A stretch of DNA of 49,547 nucleotides from Bryobacterales bacterium (GTDB lineage: Bacteria > Acidobacteriota > Terriglobia > Bryobacterales > UBA6623): positions 1 to 49,547 of the forward strand of contig JAJDZN010000018.1 in assembly GCA_022824585.1 (NCBI GenBank), written 5' to 3'. Shown here piece by piece: positions 18,327 to 27,467 of the stretch; the stretch's first letter is position 1; every line of letters begins with the position of its first letter. A program made the translations under genes and the position numbers. The notes beneath the pieces were generated by a model. That model made no database searches. It was given only the letters and a program-made list of their open reading frames with translations, and was not told where the DNA came from.

Positions 18327-20039
18327 CTAGGCCATGGCCTCGCTGATCCGGCCAACCAGCAGTTTCGCTATCTCTTCGAGATTAACATTCTCGGAGCGTC
18401 CCGTGTTGCGCTCGGTCAATTCCACCGACCCCTCGGCGATGTTTCGACCCACCGTGACCCGAAACGGGATCCCGATCAGGTCAGCGTCCTTGAACTTGAC
18501 GCCGGCCCGCTCGGCCCGGTCGTCCAGCAGGACATCGACGCCAGCCTCGCGGAGTTCGGCATAGAGCTTCTCCGCCGCCCGCCGCTGGTCCTCGTTCTTG
18601 AGGTTGACCGGCGTGATAACTGCCTCGAACGGGGCGATCGAGACCGGCAGGGCCATCCCGGCATCGTCATGGTTCTGCTCGATGGCGCCGGTTAGGACGC
18701 GCTCGACCCCGATGCCGTACGAGCCCATGATCGGGGTGACGGTCTTGCCGTTCTCGTCCAAGACCGAAAGGCCCATGGATTCTGAGTACTTGTAACCCAG
18801 TTTGAAGATGTGCCCGACTTCGATGGCCTTGCGCCGCCTCACGGGCTGGCCCGAGGCCACATCGATATCGCCGTCCTCGGCCTCGCGCAGATCCGCGTAG
18901 CGCGCCCGGAAGTCGCGGCCGGGCGTGACGTTTCGCAGGTGGGCGTCGGCTTTGTTGGCGCCGGCGACCAGATTGCGACGCCCCTCCAGGGCCTGGTCGG
19001 CGAGCAGTGTGATTTCGCCGGCACCGACCGGACCAATGAAGCCCGCTTCGGCCCCGAGCCACTCTTCGATTTCGGCCGGATGGGCGGGCCGGACGTCTGG
19101 ATCCTGCGCCTCGGCCGCGAGCTTTGTCTCGCTGAGCTGGTGGTCTCCGCGCAACAACGCCATCAGGGGCTTTCCCTGAGCAACCATCACCAACGCCTTG
19201 ATATGCGACGACGCGGGCAGGCCGTCAAATTCGGACACTTCTTCGATCGTCTTCTTGCCCGGCGTGGCGAACTCTTCGGGCATAGCGTCGCCTTCCGGGT
19301 CCGGCACAGAGGGCGGCCGGGGCAGGGTGACCGCCTTCTCCAAATTGGCGCGATAGCCAGAAGCGGGGCACTCGATCAGCCAATCCTCGCCAGCAGGGGA
19401 CGGCACAACGAATTCGCACGACTCGCTGCCCCCCATCGCACCGGAATGCGCGTCGACGGGCAAGTACTCCAAGCCGCAGCGGTCGAAGATACGGCAGTAG
19501 GCGACGTAGTGGCGCTGGTAAGCGGCGTCGAGGCCCGCGCTGTCCATGTCGAACGTGTATGAGTCCTTCATGGTGAAGCGCCTCACGCGCATCAGGCCTG
19601 CCTTGGGCCTCGGCTCGTCGCGAAACTTCGCTTGGATCTGGTACCAGATCTGCGGCAGTTGCTTGTAGCTGCGCAGCTCGCCGCGGGCGATGAAGGTGAC
19701 GACCTCCTCCTCGGTCATCCCCAAGCAGTGCTCCCTGCCGAAGCGGTCCTTGAGCCGGAACATGTCGTCGCCGATCGCGTCCCAACGCCCGCTCTCTTTC
19801 CAGATTTCCGCCGGATGGAGTTCGGGCGTGTAGATCTCCTGCGCCCCGATAGCGTCCATCTCCTCGCGAATGATGCGCTCGATCTTGCGCAGGCTGCGCT
19901 GGGCGAGGTACAGGTAGCAGTACAGCCCCGCCGAGAGCTGGCGCACGTAGCCCGCCCGCAAGAGCAGCTTGTGACTCACGACCTCGGCGTCAGACGGCGC
20001 ATCGCGCAACGTCGGAATAAACAGGCTGTTCCAGCGCAT
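18327..20039 (-). CDS. proS: Prolyl-tRNA synthetase (bacterial type)
   Basis: ProS (570 residues) charges tRNA-Pro. It is the prokaryotic form: class II catalytic domain interrupted by an editing insertion (about residues 225-390, including DGLPASSHIKALVM and the later GPVGA block) followed by the anticodon-binding domain (APFEAVITPVN ... VLLDDRAERAGVKFKDADLIG). Class II motif 2 is seen around FRDEPRPKAGLMRVRRFTMKD and motif 3 in MGSYGIGVERVL. The ATG start is clear. It lies upstream of the PBP gene on the same strand. Confidence 0.96.
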   Translation of the reverse strand: MRWNSLFIPTLRDAPSDAEVVSHKLLLRAGYVRQLSAGLYCYLYLAQRSLRKIERIIREEMDAIGAQEIYTPELHPAEIWKESGRWDAIGDDMFRLKDRFGREHCLGMTEEEVVTFIARGELRSYKQLPQIWYQIQAKFRDEPRPKAGLMRVRRFTMKDSYTFDMDSAGLDAAYQRHYVAYCRIFDRCGLEYLPVDAHSGAMGGSESCEFVVPSPAGEDWLIECPASGYRANLEKAVTLPRPPSVPDPEGDAMPEEFATPGKKTIEEVSEFDGLPASSHIKALVMVAQGKPLMALLRGDHQLSETKLAAEAQDPDVRPAHPAEIEEWLGAEAGFIGPVGAGEITLLADQALEGRRNLVAGANKADAHLRNVTPGRDFRARYADLREAEDGDIDVASGQPVRRRKAIEVGHIFKLGYKYSESMGLSVLDENGKTVTPIMGSYGIGVERVLTGAIEQNHDDAGMALPVSIAPFEAVITPVNLKNEDQRRAAEKLYAELREAGVDVLLDDRAERAGVKFKDADLIGIPFRVTVGRNIAEGSVELTERNTGRSENVNLEEIAKLLVGRISEAMA

Positions 20040-20145
20040 CCGGGGGATTCCGCAGCCTAAGACAGCACCTCGGCGAGCCGCGGAAGTCCCATCGTAGCAT
20101 TGCCAAATCGCACCGGATTAAGTCCGGCGCGGCAACCCGCGGGCG

Positions 20146-21972
20146 CTACCAAGCCAGAGCGTACGACTTGTCGCGGCGAGGCCCGGCCGCCCCGTAAAGC
20201 ACGCCGCGCCGACGGTCCAGCATCAGGGCCGTGGCGTCGCCGATGGACCATGGCCCGGCGTCGAGAACAGTGTGGCCCATGGCAGTGAGAGCATCCACCG
20301 TGGACTGCGCCATGCGCGACTCGACACGCATGACGCCGGGCTGCGTCTGGCGGGGGAAGAATGATGGGGGGAAGTCGAGGATCTGGATCAGAGGCGCGTC
20401 CAGCGCCGTTTGGATGTCCATCCCAAACTCCAGCACGTTGAGGAGGAACTGGAGATTGACCTGGTCCTGGGCGTCACCGCCCGGCGTGCCCCAGGCCATG
20501 AAGGGCTGGCCGTCCATCATCGCCAGGGTGGGCGTGAGCGTGGTGCGCGGGCGCTTGCCCGGCTGCAGGCTGTTCGCCTGTTCCTCGGACAAGACGAAGC
20601 TCTGGCCGCGCGTGCCGAGCACGAAGCCGAGGCCCTCGATGATCGGCGAGGTCGTAAACCAGCCCCCGCTGGGCGTCGCCGAGAACACGTTGCCCTCTGC
20701 ATCCGCCACGCGAGTGCCGGTAGTGCCTGGCGGGTCGGGCCGAAACGGGACGGAGTCGGGCACAGCGGCGTGTGCCAGCTGCTCGTTGTGGAACGGGTAC
20801 GGATTGCCCGGCCGCAACTTGAGGGAAGGCGCCTCCAAGTCAATGAGCTCGCGCCGATGCGCGGCGTACTCCTTTGAGAGCAGGCCGTGTTCGGGGACCC
20901 CGACGAAGTCAGGATCGGCGTAGTACCACTCGCGGTCGGCGAAGGCCAGCTTCATGGCTTCTGCCAGCAAGTGCAGGTACGGCGCGCTATTGTGCCCCAG
21001 CGAGCGCAGGTCATAGGCTTCGAGCAGGTTCAGCGTCTGAAGCAGCACGGGGCCTTGGGACCAGAAGCCCACCTTGTATACGTCCACTCCGCGATAGGAG
21101 GTGCGGGCGGGCTCTTCGATCACCGGGCGGAACGCCGCGAAGTCCTCGACTTCCAGAAGGCCGGTCGACGTGAAGCCGTTGGCGTCGGTACACCGGAAGT
21201 CTTTCTGAAACTGAACGATCTCCGCGGCGAGGTCGCCGCTATAGAACAGGTCGTGAGCGGCCTGCAGGCCCGCCTCCCGGCCAGCGGCCGAGGACTGCCG
21301 CTCGGCCTCTACCAGCCGCTGAAGCGTGCGGGCCAGGTCTTTCTGCACCAGCAGGTCCCCGACGCTGGGCAGATCCCCGCCCGGGAGGAAGATCCGCGCG
21401 GAGGTCGGCCACTCTGCCCGCATGCGGCCCTGGACCCTGCGCAAGTTGTCCAAGTAGCTCGGAAAAACCGCGAACCCTTCGTCTGCCAGACGAATGGCCG
21501 GGGCCAGCACCTCGCCCAAGCTCATCGTGCCGAACTCGCGCAGCGCTGCGATCAGCGAGCCTACGACGGCCGGCACCGGAGCCGGCAGGAAGCAATCCCC
21601 GGGAATGGCCGCGATGCCGTTGGCGCGAAACCATTCCAGCGTCGCCTTGCGGGGTGCTTGGCCCTGCCCGTTCACGGCGACCACGCGGCCTTCGGCGGCG
21701 CTGTGTATCAGGATCGGGACTTCCCCGCCAAGTCCGAAGCGGTCGAATTCAATGACTGCCTGCGCGAACACCGTGGCGACCCCCGCATCAACGGCGTTGC
21801 CACCGGCCTTGAGCATGTCAAGGCCGGCATCGCTGGCTTGGTGGTGACCCGAAACGACGACGCCTCGCGTACCCATGACATACGGTCGCGTGCCGGCAGC
21901 GATAGTCACGGTTGAGAGCAGCATAGCCAAGCCGATCTTCAGCGGTGGGTGGAGCGGAATCAGGTGCTTCAT
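20146..21972 (-). CDS. Gamma-glutamyltransferase-family hydrolase
   Basis: A 608-residue N-terminal nucleophile hydrolase of the gamma-glutamyltranspeptidase family, exported by a signal peptide (about residues 10-27). The proenzyme would self-cleave before Thr417 in TTGTRVADAEGNVFSAT, which aligns with the family TTHxSVVD block but lacks its His. The large-subunit GGNAVDAGVAT and the small-subunit TLTPTLAMMDGQP and WGTPGGDAQ blocks are present. Likely acts on glutathione or gamma-glutamyl or related amides in the periplasm. The diverged TTGTRVAD hints at a substrate different from classical GGT. Confidence 0.9.
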   Translation of the reverse strand: MKHLIPLHPPLKIGLAMLLSTVTIAAGTRPYVMGTRGVVVSGHHQASDAGLDMLKAGGNAVDAGVATVFAQAVIEFDRFGLGGEVPILIHSAAEGRVVAVNGQGQAPRKATLEWFRANGIAAIPGDCFLPAPVPAVVGSLIAALREFGTMSLGEVLAPAIRLADEGFAVFPSYLDNLRRVQGRMRAEWPTSARIFLPGGDLPSVGDLLVQKDLARTLQRLVEAERQSSAAGREAGLQAAHDLFYSGDLAAEIVQFQKDFRCTDANGFTSTGLLEVEDFAAFRPVIEEPARTSYRGVDVYKVGFWSQGPVLLQTLNLLEAYDLRSLGHNSAPYLHLLAEAMKLAFADREWYYADPDFVGVPEHGLLSKEYAAHRRELIDLEAPSLKLRPGNPYPFHNEQLAHAAVPDSVPFRPDPPGTTGTRVADAEGNVFSATPSGGWFTTSPIIEGLGFVLGTRGQSFVLSEEQANSLQPGKRPRTTLTPTLAMMDGQPFMAWGTPGGDAQDQVNLQFLLNVLEFGMDIQTALDAPLIQILDFPPSFFPRQTQPGVMRVESRMAQSTVDALTAMGHTVLDAGPWSIGDATALMLDRRRGVLYGAAGPRRDKSYALAW

Positions 21973-22059
21973 CGTCTACTTCCAGCGTATTGTAGACGCA
22001 GCGCTAGCGGCGATCTCAGACGTAGCTAATCGCACACGGCGGCCGGGCGTCTGGCACGC

Positions 22060-22278
22060 ATGAAGCAGTCACTGAAGCGGACCCTTGGCCCGACAAAGAG
22101 GCTTGCGGCAACCCGCCGCCAACGTATCCGATCGCGCGCGTTCCGCTTCTTCCTGTCACCGGGAACACTCTCGCGGGCTGTCGTCGGATTCTCGACCATC
22201 GGGGCAACCCTTGGCACCGTACCGATGGTGGGCCTGGCGGGCTACACGCTGCTGATCGGCGTCTTCGCTCCGGTGTGA
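22060..22278 (+). CDS. Possible small membrane protein
   Basis: A 72-codon frame starting ATG with a strongly basic N-terminal third (many Lys/Arg to about residue 30), then hydrophobic sequence from about residue 38 to the end that could form one or two membrane helices (GFSTIGATLGTVPMVGLAG). I do not recognise it and see no good ribosome binding site. It lies between the divergent ggt gene and another small frame. It may be real or chance. Confidence 0.3.
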   Translation: MKQSLKRTLGPTKRLAATRRQRIRSRAFRFFLSPGTLSRAVVGFSTIGATLGTVPMVGLAGYTLLIGVFAPV

Positions 22279-22290
22279 CCCCGCGACCGC

Positions 22291-22593
22291 ATGGTCACAA
22301 TGCCACACTCCCTCGATCTGCGCTACAGCGGGACTGTGCGCCGGACGTACGTCGTGATCGGCGTGATGGACTACGTCCTGCTCAACCTAGCCAGCGCGAT
22401 CGTATTGGGCAACCTGCCCGGAATCTCCACTGTGGACGTGTTCGCAAAGCGCTACATCGTCTACTGGCAAGCTCTGCGAGACGTGTGCGCAGAAGCCTTC
22501 GACTGTTCCGCTCGCAGGCGCGACATTGGCTCGCTAGCACCAAGCAGCGGCTCGTATCGGACACCTTGGGCCTGCGGGCTTGCGCTGTCTTAG
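22291..22593 (+). CDS. Possible hypothetical protein with one hydrophobic segment
   Basis: A 100-codon frame starting 12 bases after the stop of the preceding small frame. It has one hydrophobic stretch around residues 20-42 (YVVIGVMDYVLLNLASAIVL). The last third is Arg/Ser rich and looks less protein-like. Not recognised. Together with the frame before it, it may be a decayed small membrane gene pair. Confidence 0.28.
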   Translation: MVTMPHSLDLRYSGTVRRTYVVIGVMDYVLLNLASAIVLGNLPGISTVDVFAKRYIVYWQALRDVCAEAFDCSARRRDIGSLAPSSGSYRTPWACGLALS

Positions 22594-22630
22594 GCCAGAG
22601 CAGCGATCGCAGCACCGGCGGTCCTGACCA

Positions 22631-23026
22631 TCAACTAGCTTGCATGTCCAGTACGGGCATTCCCATAGCGCGGGCCGCGTCTACCATCCGGTGGTCGTAA
22701 CTCGCAAGCTTGATCGGCTGCCCTTGGTGCCACAGGAAGTAGAACGTCGCCAGATGCAAAGCATCAAGAGTGCGCACAGGACAAGGGAATTCGTCCAAGG
22801 CCCGCTCAACTACTGGAGGAGCGAGCTCCACCAACGCGATACGTTCGATGATTCCGTGAGCGGCTTCTCCGTGGGATTCTCCGAGCTTGTACGCATGCAG
22901 CCGCGTCCAAATCTCGTACTCGATCAATCGGCTGGCGACGAGTCTCCCTTCCCAGAGGTCGGTCGGCGGGCAGCGGTCCTCTGCGAGGAGGTGCGCAAGG
23001 GCCACGGAGGTGTCGATGTAGGTCAC
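22631..23026 (-). CDS. vapC: VapC-type PIN-domain toxin
   Basis: A 131-residue PIN ribonuclease. The acidic metal-binding residues are placed as in VapC: Asp5 in MTYIDTSVAL, the Glu in LIEYEIW, the Asp in RTLDALHLAT, and the Asp in LASYDHRMVDAA. Such toxins cleave tRNA or rRNA and arrest growth unless bound by antitoxin. Its ATG overlaps the stop of the antitoxin gene by 4 bases, the standard translationally coupled arrangement. Confidence 0.92.
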   Translation of the reverse strand: MTYIDTSVALAHLLAEDRCPPTDLWEGRLVASRLIEYEIWTRLHAYKLGESHGEAAHGIIERIALVELAPPVVERALDEFPCPVRTLDALHLATFYFLWHQGQPIKLASYDHRMVDAARAMGMPVLDMQAS

Positions 23027-23316
23027 CGGTCGCTTCGGTCGGCCTCTAGGTCCGCGAGGATTTCTTGAAGCGGCAAAACAGGCTTCGGCCTAGGTGGAGG
23101 GCTCTCTAGGCGCAGGGTCGGCGGTGTCAACCAACCCTTGCGAACCGCTTCGGCCAGAACCGCGTCTCCCAAGACGGGGCTCCGTGATTCCCGAGGGGGG
23201 CCTATTTCCGCCACGACCCGATCGCGGTCTGTAACCAGAATGGTCTCCCCGGCCGCTGCCATTCGCAGGTACTCGCTCAGCCGACTGTTGAGCACCCTGA
23301 TCCCGACCGCTTTCAT
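23023..23316 (-). CDS. vapB: VapB antitoxin, Phd/YefM type
   Basis: A 97-residue antitoxin. The N-terminal Phd/YefM DNA-binding fold is visible in VGIRVLNSRLSEYLRMAAAG and TILVTDRDRVVAEIGPP. The C-terminal proline-rich part (PRPKPVLPLQEILADLEADR) would thread into the PIN toxin active site. The start ATG lies only 7 bases beyond a consensus-like -10 box, so the mRNA is probably leaderless. An exact 22-bp palindrome covers the promoter and fits autorepression by the toxin-antitoxin complex. Confidence 0.9.
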   Translation of the reverse strand: MKAVGIRVLNSRLSEYLRMAAAGETILVTDRDRVVAEIGPPRESRSPVLGDAVLAEAVRKGWLTPPTLRLESPPPRPKPVLPLQEILADLEADRSDR

Positions 23317-23323
23317 GCCATTT

Positions 23324-23352
23324 AATGTAGCAACTTGTTGCTACATCGTCAA
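23324..23352 (-). promoter_or_regulatory. vapBC promoter with embedded palindromic operator
   Basis: On the minus strand a -35 box TTGACG (23352-23347) and a -10 box TACATT (23329-23324) are separated by exactly 17 bases. A perfect inverted repeat, ATGTAGCAAC-TT-GTTGCTACAT (23325-23346), fills the spacer and most of the -10. Binding of VapB(C) there would block RNA polymerase directly. The -10 ends 7 bases before the vapB ATG, so transcription would start at or next to the start codon. Confidence 0.8.
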
Positions 23353-23625
23353 AACCGGATTGCCGACAAGTTCCAGCCATTGTCGAGAACAGCGGTGGCA
23401 GAGCAAGAGCCTTCGCTGCGCCCGCCCCTGGGGAAACTCCGCAAGCACCGTTCCGCGCCTCGTCGGTCACCATACCAGCCATCCTTAATTCGGCTCGCCA
23501 CCGTGTTGGGCCGCTCCAAGGCATGGCTTCCATGCGATGTGCAGCGAGCCTACGACGGATCCTGAGCCCTAGCCCCGAGCGCCCGCTGGTGGAACGAATC
23601 GTAGCCGGAGGGTGTCAAATACGGC

Positions 23626-25623
23626 ATGAGACATCCAATGCCGCGATGCGGGGCACGATTCCTCGCATCAGGCCATCCCGCCGCTTCGATTCTTGTTGAT
23701 CGCTTCCAAGCCTTCGGCGCGGCCGGATCGGCAAAATCGTCCCAGCCGCGCTCTGGCACGACGGCCTCACCGGCCCCACCCATCCCGAGGACCGCACCTC
23801 TGCCCGGAGGCGCGCAACTCGGGCTGCTCTCGTTGTGCTGTGTCGCGCTGCTCTCGGCAACTGCATGTAGTTCCAAACACCAGCCGTCCGCTGTTCAATC
23901 CCCACCGGGGCCGGAAGGAGATGCCACTGCCGCGAAAGCTGCAGCGGAACCACTAGCCGAAATACAGCCGGCCGCCGTTGCCACGCCTACAGAGGTCGCT
24001 ACACCACCCGCCTTCACCAAGGCCGCAGCCGTTGCGAGACCGGCCGCCGTTGCGTCTCCCACTCAGCCAGTCAGCGCCGTCAAGCCCCCGGGACCGTCGC
24101 CGACCACTGCGGGGGGGCTTTACTTCGTCAGCCCGCGGGCTATCGCACGCAGTGAGGAATTCCGACCCGGATCGATTCCGGATCAGGGAAGAGACCGCTT
24201 TGCGGACTTCCCGGAGAGTACTGTGAGCGTTGTAGCCGAAAACTCCGTATCGACCTTCTCAATTGACGTAGACACTGCGTCCTACAGCTTCGTGCGCGGC
24301 TCTCTGGAACAGGGGGTCTTGCCCCCGAAGAGCGCAGTCAGAGCGGAGGAGCTGATCAACTACTTTCCGTATGACTACCCAAGCCCCGCGGATCGCGGAT
24401 CGCCGTTCTCTGTCACCGCTTCGCTGATGCAGACGCCGTGGAACACCGGCACCGAGCTGCTTCATATTGGCATCAGGGGATACGAATTGGCCCGGGACAG
24501 TGCGGCGCCCGCGAACTTGGTCTTTCTAGTTGACACTTCTGGATCGATGGGCGAACCAAACAAGCTGCCGTTGCTAGTCAATTCACTCAGGCTCCTGCTC
24601 GATTCGCTCGGTCCAGAGGACACGGTGGCGATCGTCACCTACGCCGGCTCGGCAGATGTCGCCCTCGAGCCGACCAAGGCCACGGAGCGGAGCACGATCC
24701 TCGCCACTCTGGAACGACTCTGCGCAGGCGGGTCGACGGCTGGTGCGGAAGGAATCCGCCAAGCCTATCTGCTCGCCGAGCAAAATCTAGCCAAGGACGG
24801 CGTCAACCGCGTGATCCTTGCCACTGACGGTGACTTCAACGTCGGCATCACCGACTCGGAAGAACTCAAGAGCTTCGTCGAGCGCAAACGCGAGAAGGGA
24901 GTGTACCTGTCAGTGCTCGGGTTCGGCAGGGGCAACTATAACGATGCCCTGATGCAGGCCTTGGCCCAAGCCGGAAACGGCCATGCCGCCTATGTCGACA
25001 ATCTCATGGAGGCACGCAAGGTGATGGTCGAGGAAGCCACTGCGACCTTGTTCCCGATCGCCAAAGACGTCAAGATCCAGATCGAGTTCAATCCCGACGT
25101 GGTCCAGGAGTATCGACTGATCGGCTACGAGTCACGCATGCTGGCACGCGAAGATTTTCGCAACGACAAGGTTGACGCGGGGGAAATCGGATCCGGCCAC
25201 ACGGTGACCGCGATCTACGAACTGACCCCAACAGGATCGGAAGCAGCGCTTGTGGCAAGTCCTCGTTATGGGCGCGAGACCAACTCGCCCGAAAGCGCCT
25301 ATTCGGACGAGCATGCCTATCTAAGGATCCGTTTCAAGGCTCCGGATGGCGACACAAGCACTGTGATCACTCAACCGATATCACGGGCCAACGAGATTGG
25401 CGAGACCGGAACGGTCGCCCGGGAGGCTCGATTCTCCGTGGCTGTAGCCGCGTTCGCGCAGATCCTCCGCGGGGGCCTCTACACCGGCGACTATGACTAC
25501 GACGACGTGATTGCCTTGGCAACGAGTGCCAAGGGCGAGGACCGGTTCGGCTACCGTGCCGAGTTTGTCAACTTGATCCGGCTAGCCAAGTCGGCGGCAG
25601 CCATGGAACCCTTGCGGCGCTAG
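23626..25623 (+). CDS. VWA-domain lipoprotein, YfbK-like
   Basis: A protein of up to 665 residues. A lipobox-like site ends at Cys81 (LLSATAC), then comes an Ala/Pro/Thr-rich linker (about 90-165), the N-terminal von Willebrand-associated region, and a VWA domain with MIDAS DTSGSMGE near residue 305 and ATDGDFNVG near residue 402. A C-terminal beta-rich DUF3520-like region follows. VWA lipoproteins of this type bind partners in the envelope through a metal ion; the partner is unknown. The start is uncertain: 80 residues before a lipobox is too long, and no ATG lies closer in frame, so the true start may be a rare codon or the 5' end may be damaged. Confidence 0.85.
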   Translation: MRHPMPRCGARFLASGHPAASILVDRFQAFGAAGSAKSSQPRSGTTASPAPPIPRTAPLPGGAQLGLLSLCCVALLSATACSSKHQPSAVQSPPGPEGDATAAKAAAEPLAEIQPAAVATPTEVATPPAFTKAAAVARPAAVASPTQPVSAVKPPGPSPTTAGGLYFVSPRAIARSEEFRPGSIPDQGRDRFADFPESTVSVVAENSVSTFSIDVDTASYSFVRGSLEQGVLPPKSAVRAEELINYFPYDYPSPADRGSPFSVTASLMQTPWNTGTELLHIGIRGYELARDSAAPANLVFLVDTSGSMGEPNKLPLLVNSLRLLLDSLGPEDTVAIVTYAGSADVALEPTKATERSTILATLERLCAGGSTAGAEGIRQAYLLAEQNLAKDGVNRVILATDGDFNVGITDSEELKSFVERKREKGVYLSVLGFGRGNYNDALMQALAQAGNGHAAYVDNLMEARKVMVEEATATLFPIAKDVKIQIEFNPDVVQEYRLIGYESRMLAREDFRNDKVDAGEIGSGHTVTAIYELTPTGSEAALVASPRYGRETNSPESAYSDEHAYLRIRFKAPDGDTSTVITQPISRANEIGETGTVAREARFSVAVAAFAQILRGGLYTGDYDYDDVIALATSAKGEDRFGYRAEFVNLIRLAKSAAAMEPLRR

Positions 25624-26391
25624 CTAGCAAGGACCGGCGCCGCAAACCACCAGGTTTCCGCACGCCCGTCCCGGGTGTATCGCCCGGCCGCCTTGCCGAC
25701 ATGTTCCGGCCAAGTTGAAAGTACGGGTCCGACCAGCCGTCCCGACCTGCGATTCTGACGGTCTTCCTCGCCCAAGGCCGACAAGCCGAGCTGCTGGAAG
25801 TCGGCGGGCGCTCTCACACCGCGAAGCACTGAGGATTCTTCTATGCTGACTGGAACGAGGGCTCCGATTCGACGGCGAACCCGTTGCGGTCGCGCCAGAT
25901 GGGCCCGCACCTGTGCGTAAGTGGGGCGCCGACGATACCACGCCCGTTTGAGCGGCAGGGACTTGCCGTCACTGATCGGCAGGTCGCAGGGTCCAGCACG
26001 GAGGCGGCCTCGATGGGTTGGAAGCACAACCGGGCAGCCGCGCGCGTAGCGCCCGACGATGCGCAGCGTGTTCCCGGTCTCCTTCGCGACAGAGACTGGG
26101 CCGCGGCTGCCGACAGTGGACCGGGGAGATCACTCGTGCGCGGAGCGAACTGTAGTATTCTAGGCGCCGTTAGATCGCAGTTTCCGGGACCGCCGTCCGA
26201 TGGAGCGAGCGAACTATCCGCAGCGCGGAATGGCAAGTAAGCCGCCGCGGATCGGCCGCAACGTGTTGCATTGCATCGACAAAGTCCGCGAGTCCGGTAC
26301 CATGCTCGAGCGTCGGATCGGGTCGGTCCGCCAAGTGCCGGCAAACCTCGCGCCGCCGCAAGGGCTGGCGCTTGGCCAAGCCAGGGCACAC
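25624..26391 (+). other. Long intergenic or degraded stretch
   Basis: About 770 bases between the VWA gene and the dehydrogenase remnant. On the minus strand a frame ending at 25620-25622 reads weakly protein-like at its end (VLSTWPEHVGKAAGRYTR, ETWWFAAPVL), which may be the C-terminus of a decayed gene. I cannot assign it to a family. No convincing intact gene is present on either strand. Confidence 0.35.
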
Positions 26392-26544
26392 ATGGTGCTG
26401 ATCCCGACAGGCAGGACCCTGCAGGCATTCGATGTGGCCGGTGTCGTTGGATTCTCGGGCTCGGACGCCTCGAACCACGCAACTGGCACGACCATCACCT
26501 GTGACGGCGGGTGTGTCGTCGGAGCGGCATCGGCATCAGAATGA
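26392..26544 (+). pseudogene. C-terminal remnant of a short-chain dehydrogenase
   Basis: The last roughly 50 codons before the DapA-like gene match the C-terminal end of classical SDR oxidoreductases: a degenerate IPTGR, then FDVAGVVGFSGSDAS, then ATGTTITCDGG. The Rossmann NAD motif (TGxxxGIG) and the YxxxK catalytic pair are absent upstream in all frames I read, so the gene is truncated. Its TGA overlaps the ATG of the next gene (ATGA), which shows the intact gene was once the upstream member of that operon. Confidence 0.7.
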
Positions 26545-27467
26545 ACGCGGCCCAGATCACAGGTATCGTCCCTGTCCTGCCGACGCCGTTCGACAGAGAG
26601 GAGCAGCTCGACCTCGGGTCGCTGGAGCGACTCGTCCGATTCTGCGCGATCTGCGGTTTCGGCGCCGTCTGCCTGCCGGCGTACGCGAGCGAGTTCTACA
26701 AGCTGACCGAGTTGGAGCGGCAAATGGTGGTCGGCACCGCAGTCGATGCCGCAGACGGAGAGATCCAAGTCATCGCGCAGTCGAACCACTTTGCCGGCAT
26801 CCATGCCGCGACGATCGCAAGCGCCAATGAAGAAAGAGGCGCCGATGTCATCTCGGTGGCCGTGCCGAGAATGTTCGACATTTCCGAGGAAGACGTGTAC
26901 AAGTTTGTGGCCGATGTGGCAGGCATGACGTCCCTTCCCGTACTAGTGCAGGACTTCAACCCGGGCGGTCCGACGATCTCGCCCGAAACAGCCAAGCGCC
27001 TGCACTTTGAATTCCCAAACTTCCGCTACCTCAAGCTGGAACAGCCGCTGATGGCGCCGAGAGTGGCCGAAATCCTAGAGGCGACAGATGGCGGCGTGCA
27101 AGTCTTCGAGGGCTGGGGCGGAATGTACCTGCTTGAGGGCATCGACGCTGGAATCTGCGGGGCCATGCCGGCGCTGGGCGTCGCCGACATACTCCAGCAA
27201 GTCTACGATCTCGCGATCGGGGGCAGCCGCGACGGTGCCATGGATCGGTTCCAAGCGGTGATGCCCTACCTGGCATTCAGCCTGCAGAACATGGAACTGC
27301 TGCTGCAGATGGAGAAGAGGCTCCTCGTGCGTCGCGGGCTCATCGAGTGCGACACCGTCCGGCAGACCACATTGACGCTCGATCCGCACACGGATCGTTA
27401 CGCGGACTATCTCATCGACCGCGTGATGTCGTTGTTCGGGAATACAAGCACTGCAAACGAATCGTGA
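26541..27467 (+). CDS. DapA/NAL-family lyase or aldolase
   Basis: A 308-residue TIM-barrel class I aldolase of the dihydrodipicolinate synthase superfamily. The Schiff-base lysine is Lys165 in FRYLKLEQPL. Two residues of true DapA are changed: the GTTGE loop is AYASE, and the region normally holding the proton-relay Tyr reads VLVQDFN. This excludes a simple lysine-pathway role and suggests a 2-keto-3-deoxy-sugar-acid or related substrate. The ATG at 26541 overlaps the stop of the SDR remnant, and its stop overlaps the GTG start of the following sulfatase, so it sits in a coupled operon. Confidence 0.85.
   Translation: MNAAQITGIVPVLPTPFDREEQLDLGSLERLVRFCAICGFGAVCLPAYASEFYKLTELERQMVVGTAVDAADGEIQVIAQSNHFAGIHAATIASANEERGADVISVAVPRMFDISEEDVYKFVADVAGMTSLPVLVQDFNPGGPTISPETAKRLHFEFPNFRYLKLEQPLMAPRVAEILEATDGGVQVFEGWGGMYLLEGIDAGICGAMPALGVADILQQVYDLAIGGSRDGAMDRFQAVMPYLAFSLQNMELLLQMEKRLLVRRGLIECDTVRQTTLTLDPHTDRYADYLIDRVMSLFGNTSTANES

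Noticed and set aside
23970..24110. Repetitive Ala/Pro/Val codons as a DNA repeat array
   Set aside because: The repetition is a low-complexity protein linker after the lipobox of the VWA protein, not a tandem repeat with a fixed unit.
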